DNA of 64,000 nucleotides from Mycobacterium heckeshornense (GCF_016592155.1 NZ_AP024237.1:372001-436000), one strand, 5' to 3'; shown: positions 31,553 to 41,187, counted from the first letter of the stretch. Numbers and translations: made by a program. The notes: generated by a model not told the origin, from the sequence alone.

Positions 31553-33184
31553 ATGATTGCGCCGGTGTGGATGGCGTTTCCGCCCGAGGTGCATTCGTCG
31601 TTGCTGAGCAGTGGTCCCGGTCCGGGGCCGCTGCTGGCCGCCGCGGCCACGTGGAGTTCGCTGAGCATCGAATATGATGCTGCGGCAACCGAACTGACCG
31701 CGGTGTTGTCCGGTGCGCAGGCGGTGTGGCAGGGGTCTACCGCCGACCGATACGTGGCGGCGCACCTGCCGTATCTGGCCTGGCTGCGGTTGGCCAGCGC
31801 GGTCAGTGCCGAAACGGCTGCCCAGCATGAGACCGTGGCCGCGGCCTACACCACCGCGTTGGCCGCGATGCCGACCATGGCCGAGTTGACTGCCAACCAC
31901 GCCATACATGCAGCACTGGTCGCGACGAATTTCCTTGGCATCAATACAATTCCGATCGCACTGAACGAGGCCGACTACGCGCGAATGTGGACTCAGGCCG
32001 CCACCACCATGAGCACCTATCACGCGACCGCCGAGGCGGCCAGCAGCGGCAGCGGCGCGGGCGCCGGAGCGGGAAGTGGCGCAGGGGCGGGCGCCGGAGC
32101 CGGCAGCGGCGCGGGGGCCGGAGCCGGAAGCGGTGGGGGCGCGGGCAGCGGGGCCGGTGGGGGTGGCGGGGGCGGCGGTGGCGGCGGAACGGGCTCGTTC
32201 CAGTTGCCGACACCGGACGAGATTTGGCAGATGCTCTTCGGCCCGGACGGGGAGCAGATCCCCGGCCAGGGTCAGCCGAATTGGAGCCCCGAGCAGTACT
32301 TGCAAAACTTGCCGAACTTCTTCAACGGCAATGCCCAAGCTCTGGCCTGGCTGCAACAAAACTGGCAGGGCTTGCTGAACCCGTCCCAGGCCCCGGCGCT
32401 GATTTCCTACTTCATCGCGTGGCAGACCTACCGGATCGTCAACTGGACGCTGCGAACGCTGCGGTTTCTCATTCAAGAGCTTCCGCTGCTGGTGTCGGTG
32501 GGCTTGAACCTGGCGATTGTCAACCTCGGCGGCGTAACCGCTCTGGCCAGTCCTGCTGGCCTGGCCGGATTGGCCGCGCTGACGCAGCCGGTGGGCGCGG
32601 TGGCCGCGCCGCTCCCGCAGCCGGCCGCCACGGGTGCGCAGCCGGTGGTGGCGGCGCCCGTCACCGCACCGACGCCGAGCGTCCCGACGAGCCCGGTGAC
32701 ACCCACCGCCCCCGCAGCATCGGCCGCGACAACCGCTTCCCTATCCGCCGCGCCCCCACCGCCTCCACCCGCGCCGCCGACCCCGGTGACCGGCGCTGAA
32801 GGCTTCGGTTACCTGGTGGGCGGCATCGGTCTTGGTCAGGAGTCGGCACTGGCCGGCCGAAGCAGAGCCACGCGGCCGGCCCCCGAGACCGCTGCCGTGG
32901 CAGCCGCACCGTCCGCGCCGAGTCAGCAGCAGGCGCGGGTGCGGCGGCGTCCCGGAACGATCATCGATCGCGGCTATCGCTATGAATACCTGGAAATCGA
33001 CGACGAATCCGCCGTTTCGGCGGTGGCTTCTGAGTCCGGCGCCGGATCGTTTGGCTTCGCGGGGACGGTGGGTCAAAGGCCTGCCACCGCGTCGGGGTTG
33101 GCGACGCTGGCCGGTGACGAGTTCGGTGAGGGGCCGACCATGCCGATGCTGCCGGGCAGCTGGGAGCGGGAGCAGGACGGCTAG
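31553..33184 (+). CDS. PPE-family protein, PPE4-like, with long Gly/Ala/Ser linker
   Basis: A 543-aa PPE protein. The PPE motif is in WMAFPPEVHSSLLSSGPGPGPLL (near residues 6-11), a WxG turn is in AVWQGSTADRY, and the region to about residue 160 closely follows ESX-3 PPE4 (FLGINTIPIALNEADY). Then comes a roughly 50-residue Gly/Ala/Ser-only linker (about 163-212), a conserved block starting TPDEIWQMLFGPDGEQ, a hydrophobic segment and a Pro/Ala/Thr-rich tail. It starts two bases after the PE stop and should form a PE-PPE heterodimer for secretion. PPE4-family proteins take part in ESX-3-dependent iron acquisition. Confidence 0.9.
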   Translation: MIAPVWMAFPPEVHSSLLSSGPGPGPLLAAAATWSSLSIEYDAAATELTAVLSGAQAVWQGSTADRYVAAHLPYLAWLRLASAVSAETAAQHETVAAAYTTALAAMPTMAELTANHAIHAALVATNFLGINTIPIALNEADYARMWTQAATTMSTYHATAEAASSGSGAGAGAGSGAGAGAGAGSGAGAGAGSGGGAGSGAGGGGGGGGGGGTGSFQLPTPDEIWQMLFGPDGEQIPGQGQPNWSPEQYLQNLPNFFNGNAQALAWLQQNWQGLLNPSQAPALISYFIAWQTYRIVNWTLRTLRFLIQELPLLVSVGLNLAIVNLGGVTALASPAGLAGLAALTQPVGAVAAPLPQPAATGAQPVVAAPVTAPTPSVPTSPVTPTAPAASAATTASLSAAPPPPPPAPPTPVTGAEGFGYLVGGIGLGQESALAGRSRATRPAPETAAVAAAPSAPSQQQARVRRRPGTIIDRGYRYEYLEIDDESAVSAVASESGAGSFGFAGTVGQRPATASGLATLAGDEFGEGPTMPMLPGSWEREQDG

Positions 33185-33230
33185 CGACACCCCAACGGTC
33201 GCAGCCGATTTGAGTGAAAGGTGATGTGTG

Positions 33231-33524
33231 ATGAGTTTGTTGGATGCTCATATTCCGCAGTTGGTGGCCGCGCAGTCGGCGTTTGGTGCCAAGGCGGCGT
33301 TGATGCGCTCGACGATCGGGCAGGCCGAGCAGGAGGCGTTGTCGGCGCAGGCGTTTCACCAGGGGGAGTCGGCGGCGGCGTTTCAGGCCGCCCATGCCCG
33401 GTTTGTGGCGGTGGCGGCCAAGATCAACACGCTGCTGGATATCGCGCAGGCCAATCTGGGTGAGGCGGCGGGCACCTACACCGCCGCCGATGCCGCGGCC
33501 GCGTCCACCTACACCGGGTTCTGA
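33231..33524 (+). CDS. ESX-3-like secreted protein EsxG
   Basis: A 97-aa WXG100-superfamily protein, the same length as EsxG of M. tuberculosis. [40 protein letters not shown] and the end [13 protein letters not shown] are near-identical to EsxG (Rv0287). It forms a 1:1 heterodimer with EsxH and is exported by ESX-3. ATG 33231 is preceded by GAAAGG; a GTG directly before it is also in frame. The tandem order PE-PPE-esxG-esxH is that of the ESX-3 effector cassette, but no ecc genes are nearby. Confidence 0.93.
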   Translation: MSLLDAHIPQLVAAQSAFGAKAALMRSTIGQAEQEALSAQAFHQGESAAAFQAAHARFVAVAAKINTLLDIAQANLGEAAGTYTAADAAAASTYTGF

Positions 33525-33555
33525 GCGGTCAAGGTTTGAAGCGAAAGGGGTTGTG

Positions 33556-33846
33556 ATGTCGCAGATCATGTACAACTACCCGGCCATGCTGGCGCATGCT
33601 GCCGATATGGCCGGTTATGCGGGGACCCTGCAGGCGCTGGGGTCGGATATCGCCAGTGAGCAGGCGGCGTTGTCGTCGGCCTGGCAGGGCGATACCGGGA
33701 TGACCTATCAGGCCTGGCAGGCGCAGTGGAATCAGGCGATGGAGCAGCTGGTGCTGGCGTATCGGGCGATGGCCGGCACCCACGAAACCAACACCACCGC
33801 CATGCTGGCCCGCGACCAAGCCGAAGCCGCCAAATGGGGCGGCTGA
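33556..33846 (+). CDS. ESX-3-like secreted protein EsxH (TB10.4-like)
   Basis: A 96-aa WXG100 protein, the same length as EsxH/TB10.4 (Rv0288). It begins [15 protein letters not shown], contains the SAWQGDTG turn, and ends [12 protein letters not shown]. It pairs with the EsxG-like protein; the EsxGH dimer in M. tuberculosis is needed for ESX-3 iron/zinc acquisition and binds host Hrs. ATG 33556 lies 31 bases after the esxG stop with a GAAAGGGG site. It is last in the orphan cassette and convergent with ppa. Confidence 0.94.
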   Translation: MSQIMYNYPAMLAHAADMAGYAGTLQALGSDIASEQAALSSAWQGDTGMTYQAWQAQWNQAMEQLVLAYRAMAGTHETNTTAMLARDQAEAAKWGG

Positions 33847-33860
33847 CAAGCGATTAGCGT

Positions 33861-34349
33861 CTAATGCCCACTGGTCTTGAATCGCTCGATTGAGCGCTGC
33901 ACCTCGGCCTCCGCTTCGGCGCGGTTCACCCAGTCGGCGGTCTTGACGAACTTGCCCGGCTCAAGGGCCTTGTATTGGGAAAAGAAGTGTTTGATCGCAT
34001 CCAATTCGAACCGGGGGACGTCGTCGATGTCCTTGATGTGATCCCAACGCACATCGCCGGCCGGGACACAAAGGATCTTATCGTCACCGCCGGCTTCGTC
34101 GGTCATCCGGAACATCCCGACGGGCCTGGACTTGACCAGCACACCGGGATATACCGGCTCGGGCAGTAACACCATCGCGTCGAGCGGGTCGCCGTCTTCA
34201 CCCAGGGTGTCGTCGATGAAGCCGTAATCGGTTGGGTAAACCATCGACGTGTACAGGTAACGGTCCAGATAGATCCGTCCTGACTCGTGATCGATCTGGT
34301 ATTTGTTGCGCTGGCCCTTGGGGATTTCGATGATCACGTCGAACTGCAC
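33861..34349 (-). CDS. ppa: Inorganic pyrophosphatase
   Basis: A 162-aa family I pyrophosphatase, exactly the M. tuberculosis Ppa length. It starts with GTG ([18 protein letters not shown]). The active-site Asp cluster is in [12 protein letters not shown] and the second Asp motif is in [13 protein letters not shown]. It hydrolyses pyrophosphate to drive biosynthesis. The frame is open about 45 codons further upstream but that sequence is unconserved. It is divergent from dacB. Confidence 0.96.
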   Translation of the reverse strand: MQFDVIIEIPKGQRNKYQIDHESGRIYLDRYLYTSMVYPTDYGFIDDTLGEDGDPLDAMVLLPEPVYPGVLVKSRPVGMFRMTDEAGGDDKILCVPAGDVRWDHIKDIDDVPRFELDAIKHFFSQYKALEPGKFVKTADWVNRAEAEAEVQRSIERFKTSGH

Positions 34350-34510
34350 CGTGCCGGCTCCTTTGCGGGGGTCGCTGATCGTCGGCTGACGTCGCGGGTC
34401 GTGGGTCAGGTCAACCCTAGTGCAGCGATACCGAGCACAGAACAGCTGCCAACCCGGCGGTGGTCGGTGAACGGTTCGGCACAATTAAGACAAGAACAGT
34501 CAGGAGAGTC

Positions 34511-35890
34511 ATGCGTCCCACTCGGTGGCGGCGATCGACCCACGCGATCATCGGGGTCGCCGTGGTGGCGGTGGTTGCTGCCCTGGTGGCGGCGGCGGCG
34601 TGGTTGACCTCAGGCGGCCGCGACGCCAAGATGGCACGGACCTCGCCGGAGCCACACACTGTCGCCGCGCCGCCCGCAGTGGTTCCGGTCCCCGCCAGCG
34701 CCCCCGCGCCGACCGAAGCGGGGCTGGCCGCGACGCTGGCACCGCAAGCGGCCGACCCGAATCTGGGCCGGTTGGGCGGCCGGATCACCGACGCGATGAC
34801 CGCCAAGGAGCTCTGGCATCAGCTTGACGACGTGCCGTTGCTGCCGGCGTCGACCAACAAGGTGCTGACCGCGGCCGCCGCGCTGCTGACGCTGGACCGG
34901 GAGGCGACGATCACCACCCGGGTGGTTGCCGGCGCCGAGCCCGGGGTGATCGTGCTCGTGGGCGGCGGCGATCCCACCCTGTCGGCGGTGCCGCCCGGCG
35001 GGCAAACGTGGTATCACGACGCCGCGCGCATCAGCGATCTCGCCGGCCAGGTTCGCCGCAGTGAGGTGAAGCCGACTGCGGTCAAGGTGGACACCTCGGC
35101 GTTCACCGGTCCGAAGACCGCGCCGGGTTGGGACCCGGCCGATATCGACGGTGGGGACGTCGCACCGATCGAGCCGGTGATGCTCGACGGTGGACGTGTT
35201 CAGCCGGCGACTCCTGACTCCACCCGCTCGCACACCCCGGCTTTGGATGCCGGGCGCGCCCTGGCCACCGCGCTCGGCGTCGACCCTATGTCGGTGACGT
35301 TGGCGACGGCGCCGCCCGGTGCCCGCGAGCTGGCCGCCGTCCGCTCCGCGCCGCTCATCGAGCGGCTGGGCGAGATGATGGACGCCTCCGACAACGTGAT
35401 GGCCGAATGCATCGCGCGCGAGGTGGCGGCGGCCATGCGTCGGCCGCGCAGCTTCGCCGGCGCCGTCGACGCGGTGACCAGTCGGCTGGCCGCCGCGCAG
35501 GTCGACACCTCGGGGGCCGCGCTGGTGGACTCCAGCGGGCTGTCCCTCAATGACCGGTTGACCGCCAAGACACTCGACTCCGTGGTGCAGGCCGCCGCCG
35601 GGCCGAACCAGCCGACGCTGCGGCCGCTGCTGGATTTGCTGCCGATCGCCGGCGGTAGCGGCACCTTGTCCAACCGCTTCGTCGATCCGGCTGCCGACGG
35701 GATCGCGGCGGGCTGGTTGCGGGCCAAGACTGGCTCGCTGACCGCCGTCAATTCCCTGGCCGGGGTGGTCACCGACGCCAGCGGACGGGTGCTGACGTTC
35801 GCGTTCATCTCCAACGACGCCGGCCCGACCGGTCGCTTGGCGATCGACGCCCTGGCCGCGCGGCTGCGCACCTGTGGATGCCTGACATGA
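34511..35890 (+). CDS. dacB: D-alanyl-D-alanine carboxypeptidase DacB (PBP4 family)
   Basis: A 459-aa class C penicillin-binding protein (equivalent to Rv3627c, 461 aa). An N-terminal signal anchor (AIIGVAVVAVVAALVAAAAWL) is followed by a Pro/Ala-rich spacer. The SxxK motif is in PASTNKVLTAAAAL (Ser about residue 117), SxN is SDN in MDASDNVMAE, and KTG is in AKTGSLTAVNSL. It trims peptidoglycan stem peptides outside the membrane. AGGAGAG precedes ATG 34511. The stop overlaps the next gene. A disrupted PBP4-type paralogue is present at 48748-52348. Confidence 0.94.
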   Translation: MRPTRWRRSTHAIIGVAVVAVVAALVAAAAWLTSGGRDAKMARTSPEPHTVAAPPAVVPVPASAPAPTEAGLAATLAPQAADPNLGRLGGRITDAMTAKELWHQLDDVPLLPASTNKVLTAAAALLTLDREATITTRVVAGAEPGVIVLVGGGDPTLSAVPPGGQTWYHDAARISDLAGQVRRSEVKPTAVKVDTSAFTGPKTAPGWDPADIDGGDVAPIEPVMLDGGRVQPATPDSTRSHTPALDAGRALATALGVDPMSVTLATAPPGARELAAVRSAPLIERLGEMMDASDNVMAECIAREVAAAMRRPRSFAGAVDAVTSRLAAAQVDTSGAALVDSSGLSLNDRLTAKTLDSVVQAAAGPNQPTLRPLLDLLPIAGGSGTLSNRFVDPAADGIAAGWLRAKTGSLTAVNSLAGVVTDASGRVLTFAFISNDAGPTGRLAIDALAARLRTCGCLT

Positions 35891-36942
35891 CCGGATCAGC
35901 CGAGCTGACCGTCGGACGGGCTATCGACTGGCGCTTCGCCGCCGACGTGGGTGAACGGCTCGCACGCCCGGGTCCACCGGCGACCGAGTACACCCGCCGC
36001 CAAGTGATCGCCGATCTGACCAGCGCGGCAAAGGCGGCCGAACCGCCGGTGCGCGAGGTCACGGGCCTGGACATCGGTGGGCCGGTCCCCGACGCGCGGG
36101 TCGTGGACCGGCCGCAGTGGATCCGCGCGGCGGCGGAGTCCATGCGGGTGATGACCGGCGGGACCGACAAGCCGCGCGGCGTTTTCGTCGGGCGGCTCAC
36201 CGGCGCGCAGACCGGCGCCGTGCTGGCGTTCGTGTCCTCGGGAATTCTCGGCCAGTACGACCCGTTCGCCGCCGGCAACGGGGGCTGCCTGCTGCTGGTC
36301 TACCCCAACGTCATCGCGGTCGAGCGTCAACTGCGGGTGCCGCCCGCCGACTTCCGGTTGTGGGTATGCCTGCACGAGGTGACGCACCGGGTGCAGTTCA
36401 GCGTCAATCCCTGGCTGTCCGGCTACATGTCGCAGGCGTTGGCCGTGCTGACCCGTGACAGCGGAGACGACGTCAGCCAGGTGCTACGCCGGCTCGCCGA
36501 CTTTGTCCGCGGTCGCGGCGGCGCCGCCGATGCGAACCCGGACGGCAACTCGCCGGGAATCCTGGGCCTGCTGCGCGCCGTGCAGTCCGAGCCGCAACAG
36601 CAGGCGCTCGATCAACTGCTGGTGCTCGGCACCCTGCTCGAGGGCCACGCCGATCATGTGATGGATGCCGTCGGGCCGATGGTGGTGCCGTCGGTCGACA
36701 CCATCCGCCGACGGTTCGATGAGCGTCGCCACCGCAGGCAGCCCCCGCTGCAGCGGCTGCTGCGTGCATTACTGGGCATCGACACCAAGTTAAAGCAGTA
36801 CACCCGCGGCAAAGCCTTCGTCGACCAGGTGGTCAGCCGGGTCGGCATGCAACGGTTCAACACGATCTGGTCAGGTCCCGAAACGCTGCCCTTGCCCGCG
36901 GAGATCGAACACCCGCAACGATGGATCGACCGAGTCCTGTAG
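35887..36942 (+). CDS. Zinc-dependent metallohydrolase family protein (DUF2342)
   Basis: A 351-aa protein equivalent to Rv3626c. It carries a zincin motif HEVTH (in LWVCLHEVTHRVQFS, about residues 163-167). This belongs to a family often annotated as coenzyme F420 biosynthesis-associated, although no enzymatic role has been shown. The ATG at 35887 overlaps the dacB stop (ATGA); an in-frame ATG nine bases earlier is an alternative. The 3' end overlaps tilS by 22 bases. There is no signal peptide, so it is presumably cytoplasmic. Confidence 0.87.
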   Translation: MTGSAELTVGRAIDWRFAADVGERLARPGPPATEYTRRQVIADLTSAAKAAEPPVREVTGLDIGGPVPDARVVDRPQWIRAAAESMRVMTGGTDKPRGVFVGRLTGAQTGAVLAFVSSGILGQYDPFAAGNGGCLLLVYPNVIAVERQLRVPPADFRLWVCLHEVTHRVQFSVNPWLSGYMSQALAVLTRDSGDDVSQVLRRLADFVRGRGGAADANPDGNSPGILGLLRAVQSEPQQQALDQLLVLGTLLEGHADHVMDAVGPMVVPSVDTIRRRFDERRHRRQPPLQRLLRALLGIDTKLKQYTRGKAFVDQVVSRVGMQRFNTIWSGPETLPLPAEIEHPQRWIDRVL

Positions 36943-37892
36943 CGCAGCTGACCGCGGCTGTCACGGCGTTCACCGACACCTACCTCACCGGCGTTGAGCG
37001 GTGGTGCGTGGGACTGTCCGGCGGCCCCGACTCGCTGGCGCTCACCGCGGCCGCGGCCCGCCTGCGCCCCACCACCGCGCTGATCGTCGACCACGGCCTG
37101 CAGGCCGGCTCGGCCCAAGTCGCCGCCACCGCGCAGCGACAGGCCACGTCACTGGGATGCGTTGACGCCCAAGTACTTCGCGTGCAGGTCGGCGCCGACG
37201 GCGGCCTGGAAGCGGCCGCCCGCACCGCGCGCTACGAGGCGTTGCAGGCCGCCCGCGGGGACCGTCCGGTGCTGTTGGCGCACACGCTCGACGACCAAGC
37301 CGAAACGGTGCTGCTCGGGCTGGGCCGCGGTTCAGGTGCCCGCTCGATCGCGGGGATGCGCCCGCATGATCCGCCGTGGTGTCGGCCGCTGCTGGGCGTG
37401 CGACGCGCCGTGACCCACGCCGCCTGCGACGAGCTGGGCTTGGCCGCATGGCACGATCCGCACAACACCGATCGCCGGTTCACCCGGACCCGGCTGCGCC
37501 AGGAGGTGCTGCCGCTGCTTGAAGAGGTCCTCGGCGGCGGGGTCGCCGAAGCGCTGGCACGCACCGCGACGGCGTTGCGAGAGGACAGCGAGCTCATCGA
37601 CACCCTTGCCGGACAGGCGCTGGCGGCCGCCGCCGTCGGCGACGGCCTCGACACTGCGGCGCTGGCCTCGCTGCCCGACCCGATTCGCCGGCGGGTGATC
37701 CGCCGCTGGCTGCTGGCCGGTGGCGCTATTGGATTGACCGACAAGCAGATTCGTGGGATCGATACCCTGGTCACCGCGTGGCGCGGTCAGGGTGGGGTGG
37801 CCGTGGGATCCGCGCTGCGCGGTCAGCGGTTGGTAGCCGGGCGACGCAACGGGATGTTGATTTTGCGCCGCGAACCCGTGCAACGCAGCTGA
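36921..37892 (+). CDS. tilS: tRNA(Ile)-lysidine synthetase TilS
   Basis: A 323-aa N-type ATP pyrophosphatase (mesJ, Rv3625c). The PP-loop SGGPDSLALT is near residue 34, followed by IVDHGLQAGS and the AHTLDDQAETVLLGL helix that binds the tRNA end. It adds lysine to C34 of tRNA-Ile(CAU), converting its reading from AUG to AUA. It is essential in most bacteria. It overlaps the upstream gene, consistent with the dacB-DUF2342-tilS transcription unit. Confidence 0.94.
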   Translation: MDRPSPVAQLTAAVTAFTDTYLTGVERWCVGLSGGPDSLALTAAAARLRPTTALIVDHGLQAGSAQVAATAQRQATSLGCVDAQVLRVQVGADGGLEAAARTARYEALQAARGDRPVLLAHTLDDQAETVLLGLGRGSGARSIAGMRPHDPPWCRPLLGVRRAVTHAACDELGLAAWHDPHNTDRRFTRTRLRQEVLPLLEEVLGGGVAEALARTATALREDSELIDTLAGQALAAAAVGDGLDTAALASLPDPIRRRVIRRWLLAGGAIGLTDKQIRGIDTLVTAWRGQGGVAVGSALRGQRLVAGRRNGMLILRREPVQRS

Positions 37893-38125
37893 CGCCTCCC
37901 GCTGGCACGTGCGACAACGTGACCGCCCATACCATTTACTCACTGGTGCGGCGAACTATTTCGATGAAATGCATAGTCGACTCATTAAATACAATTTCAA
38001 CAATGGACGTTTGTTTACGCATTTATGAATAGTGAGCGCGGTTTCTATGCGTTTGCCCAGCACAGAAGCATTACCTCGAATCGGCCGCTTAGCATCACGG
38101 CGATCGCCTTCGAGGAGGAACGTAA
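37893..38125 (+). promoter_or_regulatory. AT-rich region upstream of the PE/PPE pair
   Basis: A 230-base gap whose centre (about 37930-38035) is strikingly AT-rich compared with the surrounding roughly 67% GC, with runs such as TCATTAAATACAATTTCAAC and TTTACGCATTTATGAATAG. It probably contains the promoter of the PE gene and may be a target of a nucleoid silencer such as Lsr2/EspR. I cannot name a -10 with confidence. GAGGAGGA just before 38126 is the PE ribosome-binding site. Confidence 0.4.
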
Positions 38126-38425
38126 ATGGCACTCGTAATTGCAGAGCCGGAGATGCTGGCCGCGGCCGCCGGAGATTTTCACGACATCAACTCGGCGCTG
38201 AGAGCCGCCAGCACGGCAGCGGCAGGCCCGACGACTACGGTGGCCCCGGCCGGCGCCGACTTGGTATCGGTGCTGACCGCAGCCCAGTTCGCCGCGCACG
38301 CACGGCTATATCAGGCGGTCTGCGTCCAGGCTGGCGCGGTGCAAGACCAGTTGGCGGCGACGCTGGGCCTTAGCGCCGGTTCGTACGCGGTTACCGAAGC
38401 CGCCAACACCGCCGCGTTCAGCTAG
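38126..38425 (+). CDS. PE-family protein
   Basis: A 99-aa PE protein. It starts MALVIAEPEMLAAAAGDF with the Pro-Glu motif at residues 8-9, and the two-helix PE domain ends SAGSYAVTEAANTAAFS, where YAVTE fits the YxxxD/E type VII export signal. ATG 38126 has a strong site. It is paired with the following PPE, 12 bases later. It corresponds in location to PE32 of M. tuberculosis, though on the other side of hpt-lpqG, so orthology is uncertain. Confidence 0.9.
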   Translation: MALVIAEPEMLAAAAGDFHDINSALRAASTAAAGPTTTVAPAGADLVSVLTAAQFAAHARLYQAVCVQAGAVQDQLAATLGLSAGSYAVTEAANTAAFS

Positions 38426-38437
38426 GGACAGGGAACC

Positions 38438-39700
38438 ATGTTGGATTTCGCTGCCTTGCCGCCGGAAATCAATTCCGCGCTGATGTATTCCGGGTCCGGC
38501 CCGGGGCCGCTGCAGGCTGCCGCGGCCGCGTGGCAAGAGCTGGCTACCCAACTGCACGCGACCGCAGCCGCGTACCGGGCTGTGACGGCCGATCTGGTGG
38601 GCGGGCCGTGGCAGGGGCCTGCCGCCGCGTCCATGGCGGCCGCGGCGCAGGCCCACATGGCATGGCTTGACAACACCGCCGAGCAGGCCGAACAAGCCGC
38701 CACTCAAGCCGCCGCGGCGGCGCAGTCCTATGAGGCGGCGTTCGCGGCGACGGTGCCGCCGCCGGTGATCGCGGCCAACCGGGCATTGTTGGCGCAGCTG
38801 CTGGCGACGAATGTTCTCGGCCAAAACACCCCGGCCATCGCCGCCGCTGAGGCGCACTACGCCGAAATGTGGGCCCAGGATGCCGCGGCGATGTACAGCT
38901 ATGCCGGTGCAGCGACGGCGGCCTCGAGGTTGACGCCGTTCGTTCCGCCGGCGCGGTCTGCCAACCCGGCTGCGTTGGCGGCCCAAAGCGCTGCGGCCTC
39001 GCGGGCTGTCGGCACCTGGGCCGGCACGACAGCGCAAGAACTGTCGCGGTTCACGTCGGTGGTGCCCGGTGTGCTGGCGGGCCTTGCCGGTTCGACGACG
39101 TCTCCGCCATGGCTTGCCGGGCTCGGTCTGACCTTGGAGCCATCCGGCTCCGGGGTGATCGTCGGCGGAGTACTTGGCGACATGCTGGCGGGGATCAGCG
39201 GGTCGTCAACCCTGAATGCGGCGACGCCATTTAACGCGTTTGCCAGACAGATTTCCAACGTGAGGCTCTTCGCCACCGCGTTCAGGGATATCGAAGGCCT
39301 CTTCTCCAAGGCCGTCGAGACAATGGAAAAATCCGCGAAGGCCGGCGGCGAGGCCGCGGCCAAGGCCGCCTCGGCGTTGCCGGCGAGCATTTCTCCGGCC
39401 GCGGCGGCCCCGGGCCTGGCGGGCGGCCTCGGCGGAGCGACGGGAAGTGTGGGCAAGGCCGCCTCGATCGGGGGGTTGTCGGTGCCCAACAGTTGGGCTG
39501 CGGCGGGCCCGGCCTCAAGTGCGGCGCCGGCAACGCTGGCGGGCTCGGGCTGGACGGCCGCGCCGCAGGCAAGCGGCTCGGTGGTACCGGCGCCTGGGAT
39601 GCCGGGTGTGGCTTCGGCCACGCGCAATGCTGCCGGCTTCGCCGCGCCGCGGTACGGCGTCAAGCTCACCGTGATGGCGCAACCCCCGGCCGGGGGGTGA
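38438..39700 (+). CDS. PPE-family protein, SVP subfamily
   Basis: A 420-aa PPE protein. [19 protein letters not shown] carries the PPE motif at residues 8-10, [11 protein letters not shown] the WxG turn, and the 180-residue PPE domain is complete. The C-terminal part has [10 protein letters not shown], the SVPxxW signature of the PPE-SVP subfamily, and ends [14 protein letters not shown]. It is expected to form a secreted or outer-surface complex with the PE protein upstream. PPE65 is the PPE in this neighbourhood in M. tuberculosis (413 aa), but I cannot prove orthology. Confidence 0.92.
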   Translation: MLDFAALPPEINSALMYSGSGPGPLQAAAAAWQELATQLHATAAAYRAVTADLVGGPWQGPAAASMAAAAQAHMAWLDNTAEQAEQAATQAAAAAQSYEAAFAATVPPPVIAANRALLAQLLATNVLGQNTPAIAAAEAHYAEMWAQDAAAMYSYAGAATAASRLTPFVPPARSANPAALAAQSAAASRAVGTWAGTTAQELSRFTSVVPGVLAGLAGSTTSPPWLAGLGLTLEPSGSGVIVGGVLGDMLAGISGSSTLNAATPFNAFARQISNVRLFATAFRDIEGLFSKAVETMEKSAKAGGEAAAKAASALPASISPAAAAPGLAGGLGGATGSVGKAASIGGLSVPNSWAAAGPASSAAPATLAGSGWTAAPQASGSVVPAPGMPGVASATRNAAGFAAPRYGVKLTVMAQPPAGG

Positions 39701-39877
39701 TGAACCAGCGTTACCGCTGCTTCGGATCGCTTGACCGTGCGGTGTGGGTCGACTTCGACGACGTGATGGCCCAGTTATCTGGCGGGAAGAGCATCGTTTG
39801 CCCCCTCGGCGGGCCGGATGGCCGCAATTGGACACGCCGATGTTGGCTGTCGGTTGGCGGCATGGCACGCTGTGGTC

Positions 39878-40462
39878 GTGGCAGCGCAATCGGGCGAGCT
39901 GTACCCCGGTGACATCAAATCGGTGCTGCTGACCGAGGAACAGATTCAGGCCCGCACCGCCGAACTCGGCACGATGATCGGTGACGACTACCGCGGCGTG
40001 ACCGATGTTCCCGGTGCTCACGACCTGCTGCTGATCACCGTTTTGAAGGGCGCGGTCATGTTCGTCACCGACTTGGCGCGCGCGATTTCGCTGCCGACCC
40101 AGTTCGAGTTCATGGCGGTCAGCTCCTATGGCTCCTCGACGTCGTCGTCGGGCGTGGTGCGGATCCTCAAAGACCTTGACCGCGATATCAACGACCGCGA
40201 CGTGCTGATCGTCGAAGACGTCGTCGACTCCGGACTGACGTTGTCGTGGTTGCTGCGCAACCTTGCCACCCGCCGTCCGCGGTCGCTTCGGGTATGCACG
40301 TTGTTGCGCAAGCCGGATGCGATGCGCGCCCACGTGGACATCGCCTATGTCGGTTTCGACATTCCGAATGAGTTCGTGGTCGGTTACGGCCTGGACTACG
40401 ACGAGCGCTACCGCGACCTGCCCTACATCGGCACCCTGGATCCGCGCGTTTACCAGGACTAA
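39878..40462 (+). CDS. hpt: Hypoxanthine-guanine phosphoribosyltransferase
   Basis: A purine-salvage enzyme of about 194 aa converting hypoxanthine or guanine plus PRPP to IMP or GMP. The PRPP-binding motif is [14 protein letters not shown], the flexible loop is [11 protein letters not shown], and the C-terminal base-binding region is [20 protein letters not shown] 39878 ([13 protein letters not shown]) is chosen; a GTG six bases earlier or codons further upstream are possible. The stop overlaps that of convergent lpqG by four bases. Equivalent to Rv3624c. Confidence 0.93.
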   Translation: MAAQSGELYPGDIKSVLLTEEQIQARTAELGTMIGDDYRGVTDVPGAHDLLLITVLKGAVMFVTDLARAISLPTQFEFMAVSSYGSSTSSSGVVRILKDLDRDINDRDVLIVEDVVDSGLTLSWLLRNLATRRPRSLRVCTLLRKPDAMRAHVDIAYVGFDIPNEFVVGYGLDYDERYRDLPYIGTLDPRVYQD

Positions 40463-41187
40463 CCCAGCTCCCAGATCGCCGTCACCGAGACATTCACCGT
40501 CTGCTGGCCGGGTTCCAGCGGAACGTCGGTGGCGGCCGTCGGCGCCCGAGGCAACGGCACCGGAGTAGGTGTTGCGGGTACTTCCCAGATCGAAATCACT
40601 TCACCTAACCGAAGTCCCGACAGTCGGGCGTACTGTTCGGCCCGGTTCTTGGCGTCGTTGAACGCTCGAGCCCGCGCGTCACGCATTGACTGGGAATCGT
40701 CGGCGAGGCCATAGCGCACGGAATTGATCCGGGTGGCATCGCTGCCAGTGCTGACGATGACAGCCAGCAGATGCGACGCCGATTCCAGCTTGCGGATCTT
40801 GACCTGGATCGAGTTGTTGGCGCGGTAACCGATGATGTTTCCTTCGCTACCGCCGTACAGCGGTTGCACGCTGACGTTCGTCGTACTGATGTCCGGTTTG
40901 GCCACACCCGCGTCCGTCAGCGCGGTTATCACCGCTTGCTGGCGTTCGTTTGTCCGGTTCATCGCGGTCGTGACGTCGGGGGCGACGAATTCGATGCCGG
41001 CATCGACGGTCAACGTATCCGGAGCAGCCTGAACTTGGCCCGACCCGGTAACCGTGACTTGACGGGGATTGTCGGCGATCAAACCGGTGTCGGCACCGCA
41101 CGCAGACACCGCGGCTGCTGTGACACTCAGCGCCAGCACCCAACGCAACAAGGGTTTCCCGCTCGCAGCCATGGACATCATCGACAC
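40459..41187 (-). CDS. lpqG: Lipoprotein LpqG (SIMPL/DUF541)
   Basis: A 242-aa exported lipoprotein. The N-terminal signal ends [10 protein letters not shown] with lipobox Cys about residue 30. The mature part is the SIMPL/DUF541 domain ([50 protein letters not shown]), characteristic of periplasmic proteins of unclear function. It is equivalent to Rv3623. Three closely spaced ATG codons (41187, 41178, 41172) could serve as the start. Confidence 0.9.
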   Translation of the reverse strand: MSMMSMAASGKPLLRWVLALSVTAAAVSACGADTGLIADNPRQVTVTGSGQVQAAPDTLTVDAGIEFVAPDVTTAMNRTNERQQAVITALTDAGVAKPDISTTNVSVQPLYGGSEGNIIGYRANNSIQVKIRKLESASHLLAVIVSTGSDATRINSVRYGLADDSQSMRDARARAFNDAKNRAEQYARLSGLRLGEVISIWEVPATPTPVPLPRAPTAATDVPLEPGQQTVNVSVTAIWELG

